Source of the DNA: Paracoccaceae bacterium
GTDB lineage: Bacteria > Pseudomonadota > Alphaproteobacteria > Rhodobacterales > Rhodobacteraceae
Direction of reading: 5' to 3'
Assembly (NCBI GenBank): GCA_030066905.1
Contig: JASJAR010000001.1
Location: forward strand, 62,001-126,000
Length of the DNA stretch: 64,000 nucleotides
Below the pieces are notes generated by a model. The model saw nothing but the letters and a program-made list of their open reading frames with translations. It was not told where the DNA came from and made no database searches. This document shows positions 1 through 9,376 of this stretch, piece after piece (position 1 is the stretch's first letter; each line of letters begins with the position of its first letter). The translations under genes were made by a program, and so were the position numbers.

Positions 1-2
1 GC

Positions 3-149
3 GAACGCATCGCCGAGCATCTCGATGCGGGCGGGGACCTCGCGGGGGCCTATTACGTCGACCAGAGCCCTTATGCGCATCTCGATACGTTCGACGAACT
101 CGCAACGAAGAATGCCGGCCGGGTCTTCGAACAGATGGAATGGGAATAG
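3..149 (+). CDS. C-terminal end of an unrecognised protein, cut by the window edge
   Basis: The frame is open from the window edge to a TAG stop and gives 48 residues ending in EQMEWE. The tail is acidic and aromatic and has no signal, cysteine motif or membrane segment. I do not recognise the family. Codon use looks like that of the neighbouring genes, so a real gene end is plausible, but the fragment is too short to be sure. About 117 nt separate it from the next gene; I see no promoter, terminator or repeat in that gap. Confidence 0.4.
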   Translation, partial: ERIAEHLDAGGDLAGAYYVDQSPYAHLDTFDELATKNAGRVFEQMEWE

Positions 150-266
150 CAGTGCACATGGGCCTCTGCCTATCGCCGGACCCCGGGTCGGTGATTTGAC
201 ACCGGTCAAGGCGGGGCGGCGGCTGGGTGTGGAAGTTGCCTTTGCAAACAGCGACCTGGGCCGCCT

Positions 267-1325
267 TTGGAAGACCTGATCGAAACGCTCGGCGACCCCG
301 CCACCCTGCTCTTGGCGGGGCTATCGGTTGGTTTCGTCTTCGGGGTGGCGGCCTATACTTCGCGGTTTTGCCTACGCGCGGCGACGGTCGAGGTGGCCGA
401 AGGGCATTTCGGGGCGCGGCTGGCGATCTGGCTGGTGGCGTTCCTTATGGCCCTGACCCTCGTCCAGGGCGCAGCGGCCCGGGGCGGTCTCGACGTGAGC
501 GCGGCGCGGCAATTGGCGGCGACCGGGTCGGTCTCCGGCGCCATCCTGGGCGGGCTGATGTTCGGCGCCGGCATGGTGCTGGCACGCGGATGCGCCAGCC
601 GGCTCCTTGTCCTGTCGGCCTCGGGCAATCTCCGCGCCATCGTAACGGGCCTCGTCCTAACCCTCACCGCTCAAGCTTCTCTCGGCGGCGTGCTGGCCCC
701 GGCGCGCGAAGCGCTCGCAACGCTCTGGACGGTTCCCGGCGGCGCGGATCGCAGCCTGCTCGCCATCCTCGGGCTGCCGCAGACCACGGTCTGGGCCCTT
801 GCCGCCGCAAGCCTCGTCGCGGCCGTTCTCTTCGGCGCGCTTCGGGGCGCAAAGCCCGCAGAGCTCCTCGGCGCGGCGGTCGTCGGTCTTGCGGTCTTTC
901 TCGGCTGGCTTGCGACCTTCGCCATCGCCAGCGCGTCGTTCGAGATCGTCGCCGTCCAGTCGGTGACCTTCACCGGCCCCTCTACGGATACCCTGATGGC
1001 GCTGGTGAACGAGCGCAGCCTGCCTATGGGGTTCGGCACCGGGCTGGTCCCGGGGGTCTTTCTCGGCGCCTTTCTCGCCGCCTTCATCAAGGGCGAGGCG
1101 CGCATACAGCGGTTTGGCCCGGACACGCCGATGGAACGCTACCTCATTGGCGGCACACTGATGGGGTTCGGCTCCATGCTGGCCGGCGGCTGCGCAGTGG
1201 GCGCGGGCGTTTCCGGCGGGTCGATCCTGTCGCTCACGGCCTGGATCGCGGTCTTGTCGATGTGGGTCGGGGCGATGACGACGCACCGGCTTCTCACCCG
1301 AAAAGCCACGACCGCCACCGTCTGA
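267..1325 (+). CDS. soxT: YeeE/YedE (TsuA/SoxT-like) sulfur-compound transporter, copy 1
   Basis: A polytopic membrane protein of 352 residues, made almost entirely of hydrophobic helices. It has the YeeE/YedE hallmarks GGLMFGAGM and three spaced cysteines at about residues 35 (RFC), 109 (RGC) and 309 (GGC). In TsuA thiosulfate channels three cysteines at matching spacing relay the substrate. The likely role is uptake of thiosulfate or a related sulfur compound across the inner membrane. The start is a TTG with no clear ribosome site, so the N-terminus is uncertain. It converges on hemA with one base between the stop codons and sits at the opposite edge of the sox locus from its paralogue at 13915. 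Confidence 0.8.
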   Translation: MEDLIETLGDPATLLLAGLSVGFVFGVAAYTSRFCLRAATVEVAEGHFGARLAIWLVAFLMALTLVQGAAARGGLDVSAARQLAATGSVSGAILGGLMFGAGMVLARGCASRLLVLSASGNLRAIVTGLVLTLTAQASLGGVLAPAREALATLWTVPGGADRSLLAILGLPQTTVWALAAASLVAAVLFGALRGAKPAELLGAAVVGLAVFLGWLATFAIASASFEIVAVQSVTFTGPSTDTLMALVNERSLPMGFGTGLVPGVFLGAFLAAFIKGEARIQRFGPDTPMERYLIGGTLMGFGSMLAGGCAVGAGVSGGSILSLTAWIAVLSMWVGAMTTHRLLTRKATTATV

Positions 1326-1326
1326 T

Positions 1327-2544
1327 CTATTGGGCGGCGACCGCGGTCCTGGCGAGCTGGCATTGCGACCAGAGATCTTCGAGCGCCGCAACCAGCCGAT
1401 CGACCTCGGCGTCCGAATGGACCGGCGACGGCGTGATCCGAAGCCGCTCGGTGCCTTTCGGCACCGTCGGGTAGTTGATCGGCTGGATGTAAATGCGGTG
1501 CTCGCTCATCAGCCGGTCGGAGATGAACTTGCACTTCATCGGATCGCCGACGATCACCGGGACGATGTGGCTTGGGTTGTCGAGATGCGGCAGACCGATC
1601 GCGTCGAGCCTGGCGCGCACCTCGGCGACGCACGCCCGGTGGGCCCGCCGTTCGTCCTGGCTGTCCTTCAGATGCCGGATCGATGCGGCCGCCCCCGCCG
1701 CCACCGCAGGCGGCAGAGCCGTGGTGAAGATGAAACCGGAGGCAAAGGACCGAACGAAGTCGCAAAGGGTCGACGAGCCCGCGACGTAACCCCCCATCAC
1801 GCCGAAGGCCTTGCCCAGCGTACCCTCGATGACCGTAATCCGGTCCATCAACCCTTCGCGCTCTGCGATGCCGCCACCCCGCGGGCCGTAAAGCCCCACA
1901 GCATGCACCTCGTCGAGATAGGTCATGGCGCCGTAGCGTTCGGCGAGGTCGCAGATCTCGGCGATTGGAGCGATGTCGCCGTCCATCGAATAGACACTCT
2001 CGAATGCGATGAGCTTCGGTGCGTTGGCCGGCAGGGCAGCGAGCTTGGCTTCGAGGTCCGCCATGTCGTTGTGCTTCCAGATCACCTTCTCGGCCCGGCT
2101 GTGGCGGACGCCTTCGATCATCGAGGCGTGGTTGAGCGCGTCCGACAGCACCACGCAGCCTGGGATGCGCGCGGCGAGCGTGCCGAGGGCGGCCCAGTTC
2201 GAGACATATCCGGAGGTGAAGAGGAGCGCTGCCTCCTTGCCGTGGAGATCGGCGAGTTCGGCTTCGAGCAAAACATGATCGTGGGTGGTGCCGGAGATGT
2301 TGCGCGTCCCCCCCGCCCCGGCGCCGGAGCGGTCGAGGGCGTCATGCATCGCGGCGAGCACCTTTGGGTGCTGGCCCATGCCGAGATAGTCGTTCGAGCA
2401 CCAGATCGTGACCTCGCCCGGTCCGTTGTGACAGGTGGCTGCGGGAAAGGCACCGCAGCGGCGCTCGAGCTCGGCGAAGGCACGGTGATTACCCTCGTCC
2501 CTCAGCCGGTCGAGTTCACCGGCGAAGAAATCGTCGTAATCCAT
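1327..2544 (-). CDS. hemA: 5-aminolevulinate synthase
   Basis: A pyridoxal-phosphate enzyme that condenses glycine and succinyl-CoA to 5-aminolevulinate, the first step of alphaproteobacterial haem synthesis. The 405 residues match the family length. The PLP lysine is in GTLGKAFG (about residue 245), and [10 protein letters not shown] and the GTRNISGT region are present. The ATG shares one base with the TGA of the upstream DUF302 gene, so it is translationally coupled to the end of the sox operon. Placement here suggests extra haem supply for the c-type cytochromes SoxA, X, D and E. It could be a HemT-like second isozyme rather than the housekeeping one; the window cannot decide. Confidence 0.93.
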   Translation of the reverse strand: MDYDDFFAGELDRLRDEGNHRAFAELERRCGAFPAATCHNGPGEVTIWCSNDYLGMGQHPKVLAAMHDALDRSGAGAGGTRNISGTTHDHVLLEAELADLHGKEAALLFTSGYVSNWAALGTLAARIPGCVVLSDALNHASMIEGVRHSRAEKVIWKHNDMADLEAKLAALPANAPKLIAFESVYSMDGDIAPIAEICDLAERYGAMTYLDEVHAVGLYGPRGGGIAEREGLMDRITVIEGTLGKAFGVMGGYVAGSSTLCDFVRSFASGFIFTTALPPAVAAGAAASIRHLKDSQDERRAHRACVAEVRARLDAIGLPHLDNPSHIVPVIVGDPMKCKFISDRLMSEHRIYIQPINYPTVPKGTERLRITPSPVHSDAEVDRLVAALEDLWSQCQLARTAVAAQ

Positions 2545-2969
2545 CAGTTCGCGGTCGCCTCGGCCACGATCCCGACCAGAAGGTCCTCGACCGCCTGCAT
2601 CGGCCCGTCGGGGAAGTCGCGGTGGCCTACGATGACGCCGTCGGCGGTCTCGGCGACGAAGATGCCGTAGGGGCAATGGGCAATGTTCATCGGGTCGGCT
2701 TCCATCACCTGGCGCGAAACGACGGCCGAGCAGAAGACGTAGATGTCGGCCTCGGCGAAGAGCTCGACGTCGCTGCCGACATCCGCCCCGGTGCGGTTGA
2801 GCATTTCGCCCACATGGCTGACATAGTCGACCACAAGCCCCTGGCCGACGATGGCGGTCTCGACGGCGAAGGCGGCGTCTTCAAAGGAGCCGTCGAAGGG
2901 AACGACCATGGGACCGTCCGCATAGGCCGGGCCGGCCATCAGACCGGCGATGAGCAAGAGACGTTTCAT
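2544..2969 (-). CDS. Secreted DUF302-family protein
   Basis: A protein of 141 residues with a short signal peptide ([17 protein letters not shown]), so probably periplasmic. The mature part has the DUF302 layout: an N-terminal strand-helix segment, then a core around [15 protein letters not shown] and [11 protein letters not shown]. Family function is unknown; DUF302 domains are small and thought to bind ligands. Two cysteines (FCS and HCPY) are present. It follows soxF after 65 nt and overlaps hemA by one base, so it is probably the penultimate gene of the sox transcript. A link to sulfur oxidation rests on position alone. Confidence 0.75.
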   Translation of the reverse strand: MKRLLLIAGLMAGPAYADGPMVVPFDGSFEDAAFAVETAIVGQGLVVDYVSHVGEMLNRTGADVGSDVELFAEADIYVFCSAVVSRQVMEADPMNIAHCPYGIFVAETADGVIVGHRDFPDGPMQAVEDLLVGIVAEATAN

Positions 2970-3034
2970 CAGGATTTCCCCCTTGGTGGGTGGCGCGGGG
3001 CCCGTCGAGGGGTCACGCGCCGGGTTGCGAGGGC

Positions 3035-4303
3035 TCAGGCGGAAGCGCCGAACATGTCGGCCACGATGCCCGCGTACCAGCCTTCGGATTCCTCGTAAGT
3101 CGCCTTGCGAACCTCCGCACTTTCGCCGGTTGCGGAGATGAACCCGTCGACCTTGGCGATCTTCTCCTCGGTGGCCTCGTAGGTTGCCCCGACCTTGACC
3201 CCATCGTTGGTCTCGATGAGCGACCAGCAGGTGTTGGCGAACTTCGCCGGGAAGACCCGGGAGCCGGTCAGCGCCCCGCGCACCGCATTGGCGCAGACCT
3301 TGGCCTGGCTGTTGGCCGAGAAGCCCGATTTCGGCATGTCGCCCTGTTGCGCGGCGTCGCCGAGGACATAAACGTCCGGATCGGCCTTGGTCGACATATC
3401 GGCAGCGTTCACCGGCGCCCAGCGGCCGTCGGTGACACCGGCGAGTTCGGCGATGCGGCCGGCCTTCATCGCCGGGATCACGTTGCAGACATCGACGTTT
3501 TCGACCACCCCGTCGATCGAGAGCGTCATTGCGGTGGGGTCCACCTCGACGTTGTCCGCGCCAAAGTCGGGCCCAACACGTTCGACCATGCCGCCGTAAT
3601 GGTTTGCCCAGCCCTCTTCGAAGAGGCCCTGCTTCGAGAACTTCTCCTTTGGGTCGGCGATGAGGATCTTCGCGGTCGGATTGTTGGCCTTGAGGTAATG
3701 GGCGACCATCGAGACCCGTTCGTAGGGTCCGGGCGGACAGCGGAACGGGTTCGGTGGGGCGACCATCGCATAGGTGCCGCCCTGAGGCATCGCCATGAGC
3801 TGGGCCTTCAGAAGCTCCGACTGCGAGCCGGCCTTGTAGGCATGGGGCATGGCGTTTTGCGCCGAGATGTCCCAGCCGGGCACCGCACCGTCCACGAAGT
3901 CGATGCCGGGGCTCAGGATCAGCTTGTCATAGGGCAGGCTCGCGCCGCCGGCGAGGGAGACCGTTCTTGCGTCGCGGTCGACGCCGATGGCCCAGTCGTG
4001 AACCACGTTCACTCCGTTCGCGGCGAGCCCGCCATAGGTATGGCCGATATCCTCGATCTCCTTGAAGCCTCCGAGATAGAGGTTGGAGAAGAAACAGGTG
4101 TAGTAGGTCCGCGTCGGTTCGACGAGAGTGACGTCGATAGCCCCCTCGCTGTCCTTTGCGATGTAACGGGCTGCCGTCGCCCCCCCGGCCCCGCCACCGA
4201 CGACCACTACGCGCGGTGTCGCCTGAGCGCGGACCATCGGGGCCGCCAGCGCCGCCGTCAGTGCCGCCGAGGTTCCTAGAAACGTTCTTCTGTCGAGTGC
4301 CAC
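3035..4303 (-). CDS. soxF: SoxF, FAD subunit of flavocytochrome c sulfide dehydrogenase type
   Basis: Periplasmic flavoprotein of 422 residues. It starts at a GTG with a GGGAGG site. The twin-arginine signal is DRRTFLG. The FAD-binding GGGAGGATAA follows at about residues 36-45. Cys70 in YYTCFFSN matches the cysteine that holds FAD covalently in FccB, and a VYVLGDAAQ segment closes the flavin site. In Paracoccus SoxF has sulfide dehydrogenase activity and speeds up the thiosulfate-oxidising system. It follows soxE with a 27-nt gap, the usual soxE-soxF order. Confidence 0.92.
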   Translation of the reverse strand: MALDRRTFLGTSAALTAALAAPMVRAQATPRVVVVGGGAGGATAARYIAKDSEGAIDVTLVEPTRTYYTCFFSNLYLGGFKEIEDIGHTYGGLAANGVNVVHDWAIGVDRDARTVSLAGGASLPYDKLILSPGIDFVDGAVPGWDISAQNAMPHAYKAGSQSELLKAQLMAMPQGGTYAMVAPPNPFRCPPGPYERVSMVAHYLKANNPTAKILIADPKEKFSKQGLFEEGWANHYGGMVERVGPDFGADNVEVDPTAMTLSIDGVVENVDVCNVIPAMKAGRIAELAGVTDGRWAPVNAADMSTKADPDVYVLGDAAQQGDMPKSGFSANSQAKVCANAVRGALTGSRVFPAKFANTCWSLIETNDGVKVGATYEATEEKIAKVDGFISATGESAEVRKATYEESEGWYAGIVADMFGASA

Positions 4304-4330
4304 GTGTTTGTCCTCCCTTAAACCCTTGCT

Positions 4331-5041
4331 CTAATTGCCGATGTCCTTGAAGTACGCCGCCAGCGCGGCGATTTCCTCGTCGTTCAAGCGCCCCGCGATC
4401 ATCTGCATCACCGGATGGGACCGCTGCTTGTTCTTGTAGGCGTGCATCGCCACGACGAAGTCTTCCTCGGGCCAGTAGGTGATCGAGGGGATGCCGTCGA
4501 CGTTGCCGTCGGCCTGATGGCAGGTGGTGCATTCGCCGCTGAGATATTCGCCGTATTCGGGGTCGCCGACGATGGCGAGAATCGCCGGATCGAGATCGTG
4601 ATCGGTGGCCGTCGCCGTGGGGTCCGCCTCTGGGATGTCGATGGGGGCATCCGAATACCCCCTCAGATAGGCCAGGAGGTCGGCGCGCTCTTCGGGGTCC
4701 TTGAGGCCGCGGTAGCTCATCCGAGTGCCCGAGGCGAAGGCGCGGGGGTTTTCGATGTAGGCATGGAGCGTGTCGGCATGCCATTCGAGCCCGTTCGTCC
4801 CGGCGCGCCTGAGACTGTCGGAATAGTGAAAGCCTTCGAGCCCGGCAGCCTTGCGGCCGAAGAGCCCGTTGAGATGGGGTCCGATCCGGTTCCGCGCCCC
4901 CGGACCCACCTGGTGGCAGGCCTTGCATTCGTCAAAGACCTTCTCTCCTGCCGCAGCGTCCCCCAGACCCTGCGCAGAAACGCCGACGGCGACTATGGAA
5001 AGCGCTGCCGCTAGAGAGAGTGATGCTGCCGCCAGCCGCAT
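4331..5041 (-). CDS. soxE: SoxE, dihaem c-type cytochrome
   Basis: Periplasmic cytochrome of 236 residues with a signal peptide ending near VSAQ. The haem sites are CKACH at about 39-43 and CTTCH at about 171-175. The first domain has the class I cytochrome c signature VGPGARN and GPHLNGLFGR, nearly the same as the C-terminal domain of SoxD encoded just upstream. The start was set at the ATG that begins the signal peptide; a longer arginine-rich extension is possible but would spoil the signal. It lies 4 nt behind soxD. SoxE is thought to pair with SoxF, by analogy with flavocytochrome c. Confidence 0.9.
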   Translation of the reverse strand: MRLAAASLSLAAALSIVAVGVSAQGLGDAAAGEKVFDECKACHQVGPGARNRIGPHLNGLFGRKAAGLEGFHYSDSLRRAGTNGLEWHADTLHAYIENPRAFASGTRMSYRGLKDPEERADLLAYLRGYSDAPIDIPEADPTATATDHDLDPAILAIVGDPEYGEYLSGECTTCHQADGNVDGIPSITYWPEEDFVVAMHAYKNKQRSHPVMQMIAGRLNDEEIAALAAYFKDIGN

Positions 5042-5045
5042 CGGT

Positions 5046-6356
5046 TCACTCCGACGCCGCCGAGAGATAGGCCGCGATCGCTGCCTGATCCTCATCGGTC
5101 TTCAGGCCACGGAAGGACATTCGGGTGCCGGACATGTACCCCTTCGGATCGGCCAGGAAGGCGGCCAGTTCGGCTTCGTCCCAGACCTTCCCCTCTTCCA
5201 TCGCGGTCTCGAAACCGCCGGAATACCGGAACCCATCGACCGACCCCATCACGCGACCGAAGAGCCCGTTGAGGTGAGGTCCGGACTTGTTGCGGGCTCC
5301 CGGACCGACCTCATGGCAGGTCGAGCATTGCCGGAAGAGCTTTTCGCCCGTCGCGACAAGGGCGTCGCCCTGGTCCGGTTCCGGCTCTGCGGGCGCGGTC
5401 GCAAGAATGGCCGTCTCCACAGGCTGAGGCGTGGCCTCGGGTATGAAGGACGGGCCCGCAGCGGTGAAGGATGGCAATGCGATGTCGCGCGCGGGGTTCA
5501 TGACCGAGTTCGACCCGCCCTCGGGGGGCGTTTCGACCAAAAAGACCGAGCGCATAGTAACTTCGACCTCGTCCTTGCAGTCCTCCATGCACGGCTCGGC
5601 GCGCCATTCGGCATACTCAGTCGCGTCCCGGTCATCGACGACAAAGCCATCGGCATTATACATCTCGACCTCGGCGAAGTTCTCGTGGCTGAGGACGAAA
5701 TCGTCGTCCACAAGATCGTTCGAATAGAGGATATAGGCCGTGATCGCATAGGTCTCATCGGCGGTCAGCGTGCCTGCCGCGCCGAAGGGCATCGACCGGT
5801 GGACATAGTCGAAGACGGTCGAGAGATAGGGCCAGTAGGATCCAACCGTCTTGACCGGATCTTCGTCGGCGAGCGTATCGAAGCCCCCCGCGAGCACCGG
5901 CCAGTTGTCGACGCCTTCGGCGAAATCGCCGTGGCAGGCCGCGCATTGATCGACGAAGACCTCCTCACCGGTCCAGACATCGCCGGAGCCCTCTGGCAGA
6001 CCGCGCCCGTCGGGCAGGACATCGACATCCCAGGCTGCGATTTCTTGCGGGTGCGCCTCGCGCCCCAGCCCGAAGGTTCCTTCGCGCTCCGGTGCGGGTT
6101 CGGAGAGCGTGCCGCCTGAAAGGGCCGCCAGCCGCACCTCTTCGCGGGCGACCTCCTGAACCTGCGCGATCTGGGCCTCAAGGGCGCTCACCTCTGCGGC
6201 CTTCGCCGCGGCCTGCTCCGCCGCCCGTTCGGCCTGAAGCTGGGCAAGAGCGGCTTCCTCGGCCTTGTAGTTCCGAGTCGACACGCCATAGGCAACGCCG
6301 ACGGCGAGTGCGGCAAACCCAAGGGCGGGAAGAAGGAGGTTAGGAGACTTCGACAT
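5046..6356 (-). CDS. soxD: SoxD, dihaem cytochrome subunit of sulfane dehydrogenase SoxCD
   Basis: The protein has 436 residues. An N-terminal hydrophobic segment (about residues 8-25) is followed by an alanine/glutamate-rich coiled coil (about 32-78). The two cytochrome domains carry CAACH (138-142) and CSTCH (344-348). SoxD takes the electrons released when SoxC oxidises the outer sulfur bound to SoxY. A linker between the domains has an extra cysteine pair (PCMEDCKD). The gene overlaps the end of soxC by 17 nt. The coiled coil after the anchor suggests oligomerisation of SoxCD. Confidence 0.93.
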   Translation of the reverse strand: MSKSPNLLLPALGFAALAVGVAYGVSTRNYKAEEAALAQLQAERAAEQAAAKAAEVSALEAQIAQVQEVAREEVRLAALSGGTLSEPAPEREGTFGLGREAHPQEIAAWDVDVLPDGRGLPEGSGDVWTGEEVFVDQCAACHGDFAEGVDNWPVLAGGFDTLADEDPVKTVGSYWPYLSTVFDYVHRSMPFGAAGTLTADETYAITAYILYSNDLVDDDFVLSHENFAEVEMYNADGFVVDDRDATEYAEWRAEPCMEDCKDEVEVTMRSVFLVETPPEGGSNSVMNPARDIALPSFTAAGPSFIPEATPQPVETAILATAPAEPEPDQGDALVATGEKLFRQCSTCHEVGPGARNKSGPHLNGLFGRVMGSVDGFRYSGGFETAMEEGKVWDEAELAAFLADPKGYMSGTRMSFRGLKTDEDQAAIAAYLSAASE

Positions 6357-7611
6357 TCTCGGCGATCCCTTCTGCGTTCACAAACCAGGTCTGGATGCAG
6401 TTGTTGTGATAAACCGCGTTCTCACCACGCTTTTCCCGGAGCTGAGCCTTGGTGGGCTGGACGTAGCCGGTCTCGTCGATGGCCCGCGATTGGAGAAGCA
6501 TCGGCACGCCGTCCCACTCTGTGTCGAGGTAGAACCGGGTGAGCGCCTTGGCCTCACCCTGGCGGCCGAGCCGCGCGGTCTGCCAGGTGATGCCGCCGTC
6601 CTTCGAGACATCGACCCGGGTGATCTTGCCGTGGCCAGACCAGGCGAGCCCGGAGATCACCAGGGGCCCCGCCCCATGGGGGATCGGCATTTGCGGGCTC
6701 GGGGACGTGATGACGGATTTCGCGTCCATCACCCAAGTCCATTTCCGCGCCGTGCCGTCTTCGTAGACATCGGTGTATTTCGAGGTTTCCTCGCGGCTTT
6801 CGACGGCCCGGTCGACGACCTCGATCCGCCTGAGCCACTTCACCCACATATTGCCTTCCCAGCCGGGGACGACGAGGCGGACGGGGTAGCCATGCTCCAT
6901 CCGAAGCGCCTCGCCGTTGGCCTTGAAGGCGACCAGCACGTCGTCGAGCGCCTTTTCCATGGGGATCGAGCGGCCGTTCGAGGAGGCGTCGGCGCCTTCG
7001 ACATAGACCCATTTGTCCGACAGCTCCCCTGCCGACCCGAGCCCCGCTTCGTTCAGCAGCGTCCGAAGCGGCACGCCGGTGTATTCCATGTTGTGGATCA
7101 TGCCGTGGGTGAACTGGGCGCCGTTGAGCTGGGCGCCCGCCCATTCCATGCCCGTGTTGGCCGCGCATTCGCAGAAATAGACATGGTTCTCGCGCGGGAA
7201 GCGCTCGATATCTTCGTAGGTGAAGACCAGCGGGCGGTCGACGAGGCCGTTGATCATCAGCCGGTAGTCTTCCTTGGCAAGCTCGATAGCCCCTGAATGA
7301 TGCCGTTCGAAGGCGCAGCCCTGGGGGGTGATCGTGCCGTCGAGCGCATGGATCGGCGTGAAGTTGATCGAGGAGATGGGCGAGGCGGTGAGCCATTCGA
7401 CGTTCCGGCGCACGACGTGTTGTTCGAACCGGATCGGCAGACCGTAGGGCGTCTCGTCCACCCCGGCTCCGGTGTAGCTCGCCCAGTCCTGGAGTTCGGT
7501 GATCAGCGGATCGGGTCCGTTTGCCGCCGCGGTTCCCGCAACAGAGCCTGCCGCAACGGCGGCGCTGCCTCGAAGGAAGGCCCGACGCGACGTTTTCTTA
7601 GTCTCGTCCAT
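6340..7611 (-). CDS. soxC: SoxC, molybdenum subunit of sulfane dehydrogenase
   Basis: Sulfite-oxidase-family molybdoprotein of 423 residues. A twin-arginine signal (SRRAFLRG) exports it folded with its cofactor. The molybdenum cysteine is expected in FCECAANTG (about residue 149), and NMWVKWLRRIEV in the dimerisation half is conserved. With SoxD it oxidises protein-bound sulfane sulfur on SoxY, so that thiosulfate yields eight electrons rather than two. Its presence predicts complete oxidation to sulfate without sulfur globules. The ribosome site is GGAGAC, 22 nt separate it from soxB, and it overlaps soxD. Confidence 0.95.
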   Translation of the reverse strand: MDETKKTSRRAFLRGSAAVAAGSVAGTAAANGPDPLITELQDWASYTGAGVDETPYGLPIRFEQHVVRRNVEWLTASPISSINFTPIHALDGTITPQGCAFERHHSGAIELAKEDYRLMINGLVDRPLVFTYEDIERFPRENHVYFCECAANTGMEWAGAQLNGAQFTHGMIHNMEYTGVPLRTLLNEAGLGSAGELSDKWVYVEGADASSNGRSIPMEKALDDVLVAFKANGEALRMEHGYPVRLVVPGWEGNMWVKWLRRIEVVDRAVESREETSKYTDVYEDGTARKWTWVMDAKSVITSPSPQMPIPHGAGPLVISGLAWSGHGKITRVDVSKDGGITWQTARLGRQGEAKALTRFYLDTEWDGVPMLLQSRAIDETGYVQPTKAQLREKRGENAVYHNNCIQTWFVNAEGIAENVEVS

Positions 7612-7633
7612 GTTTCAGGTCTCCTGTTCGCTC

Positions 7634-9331
7634 TCAGACGCCGACGACATCGACGCTGGTGTTGGGGTCCACGGTGACGGTGCCGAGCTTCTTGATATGT
7701 GTCTCGACCACGTCCCAGATCTGCGGGCCTTTGGTGCCCTCGTTCACACTCGCCCAGCCGGCGACGACGTAGGACCGGGCCGGGTCTATGGGCTCGCCCG
7801 TAGACAGAAGCGTCATGTTGCTGATCCGCTCGCCCTGCGGGGCGGTGACGTTCACCCGGTAGCCGAGCCCGCCAGTGCGGACCATGTCGCCGCCCTGCTG
7901 GTAGTAGGGGTCGGGGTTGAAAATGTTGTCGGCCACGTCTTCGAGGACGATCTTGAGGAACTCCCCGGTCATCTCGGTGCGGTAGGCCTCGCCATAGGTC
8001 ATCGAGGTCACGTTCCATATGTCCTCGCGGGTGATGTCCTGTCCCGGCACCAGCGAGGGGCCCCAGCGGACGCCGGGGGACAAAGCGATCTCGGCATCGC
8101 GTTCGGAGATCAGCGCATCGCAGATGAGATCGTCCCAGGTGCCGTTGAAATTGCCCCGACGATAAAGAAGGCTGTCGGTCCGCCCGATGACTTCCGTCAG
8201 TTGCGCCGCATGGGGGGCCCGTTCGGCATCGATGAGGGCGGCGACCTCGGGGTCGGGGTCGATCGCGTCCGAGAAGACGGGGATGAGCTTGGTGCGATAC
8301 CCCATCATCCGCCCGTCGCGGATGTCGAGATCGACGCGGGAGACGAACTTCCCGTTCGAGCCCGAGGCCACGATGATCGTCTCGCCGACGAGCACCGGCT
8401 CGGGCAACGCGTCATGGGTATGGCCCGACAGGATCACGTCGATGCCCGGTACAATCCCGGCCATCTTCTTGTCGACGTCGAAGCCGTTGTGGCTCAGCAC
8501 GACCACGCATTGCGCGCCGGCCGCGCGAACCTCTTCGACCATCGCGGCCATATTCTCGTCTCGGATACCGAAGGAGTATTCGGGGAACATCCAGCGCGGG
8601 TTGGCGATGGGCATGTAGGGAAACGCCTGCCCGATGACGGCGATCTTCGTGCCGCCGCGTTCGAACAGCTTGTAGGGCGCAAACAGCTCGGCCGGTTCGT
8701 CCCATTCGGCATCGAAGATGTTCTGCCCGAGAGCGGCGAAAGGCAGGCTCTCGACAAGCTCCGCCACCCGGTCGCTGCCGAGCGTGAACTCCCAGTGGAA
8801 GGTCATCGCGTCGGGCTGGAGCGCGTTCATGACGTTGACCATGTCCTGCCCCGCGCTGTGGTAGCAGGTGTAAGAGCCGTGCCAGGTGTCGCCACCGTCG
8901 AGGAGAAGCGCGTCCGGCCGGTCGGCGCGGATCGCCTTGATCACCGTCGCCACCCGGTCGAGCCCGCCCACACGCCCGTAAGCCTGGGCCAGGGAGGAGA
9001 AATCCCCCGAACTCAACGCGTAGTGGGACGGGCTGCCATCCGCGATGCCATAAAGCCTGCGGAACTCGGCACCGGTGACGTGGGGGACCGCCCCCTTGTT
9101 CCCGCCCACCCCGAGGTTGATCGAGGGTTCGCGAAAGTAGATCGGCTTCAGTTGCGCATGGATGTCGGTGACATGAATGAGCGACACGTTCCCGAAGCTG
9201 TCGAACTCCAGGAGCTGGTCCTGGGTCAGCGCCTGCTGGGCGCCGAGCCGCGCCCAGTTACCGAAGCCCGACGCGCCGACCACGGCAGAAGCGGCCATGC
9301 CGACCTGTAGGAAATCGCGTCTTGAGATCAT
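7634..9331 (-). CDS. soxB: SoxB, thiol sulfate hydrolase
   Basis: Metallophosphoesterase/5'-nucleotidase-family protein of 565 residues that hydrolyses the sulfonate from SoxY-bound S-thiosulfonate. The twin-arginine signal is SRRDFLQ. Metal-binding motifs are HVTDIHAQ (about 53-60), LLDGGDTWHGS, LSHNGFDVDKK and SGHTHD, as expected for the dimanganese site. Length matches the family. It is separated from soxA by 82 nt containing an intrinsic terminator and a palindrome, so it probably has its own promoter besides read-through. Confidence 0.96.
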   Translation of the reverse strand: MISRRDFLQVGMAASAVVGASGFGNWARLGAQQALTQDQLLEFDSFGNVSLIHVTDIHAQLKPIYFREPSINLGVGGNKGAVPHVTGAEFRRLYGIADGSPSHYALSSGDFSSLAQAYGRVGGLDRVATVIKAIRADRPDALLLDGGDTWHGSYTCYHSAGQDMVNVMNALQPDAMTFHWEFTLGSDRVAELVESLPFAALGQNIFDAEWDEPAELFAPYKLFERGGTKIAVIGQAFPYMPIANPRWMFPEYSFGIRDENMAAMVEEVRAAGAQCVVVLSHNGFDVDKKMAGIVPGIDVILSGHTHDALPEPVLVGETIIVASGSNGKFVSRVDLDIRDGRMMGYRTKLIPVFSDAIDPDPEVAALIDAERAPHAAQLTEVIGRTDSLLYRRGNFNGTWDDLICDALISERDAEIALSPGVRWGPSLVPGQDITREDIWNVTSMTYGEAYRTEMTGEFLKIVLEDVADNIFNPDPYYQQGGDMVRTGGLGYRVNVTAPQGERISNMTLLSTGEPIDPARSYVVAGWASVNEGTKGPQIWDVVETHIKKLGTVTVDPNTSVDVVGV

Positions 9332-9353
9332 GCCTCGCTCCGAATTTCACATG

Positions 9354-9369
9354 CGCATTCGTGAATGCG
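9354..9369. promoter_or_regulatory. Palindrome CGCATTC-GT-GAATGCG upstream of soxB, candidate SoxR-related site
   Basis: A perfect 7-2-7 inverted repeat 23 nt upstream of the soxB start. Its core ATTCGTGAAT (9357-9366) is the exact reverse complement of ATTCACGAAT in the soxV/soxS promoter (13057-13066), and it shares the CGTGAAT half seen in the soxW/soxX gap. It lies between the soxA terminator and the soxB ribosome site, where an internal soxB promoter would be expected. Binding by SoxR is inferred. Confidence 0.5.
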
Positions 9370-9376
9370 TACAGCC

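Noticed and set aside
2990-4279. Plus-strand open frame opposite soxF
   Set aside because: No family resemblance; soxF on the minus strand has Tat, FAD and covalent-cysteine motifs.
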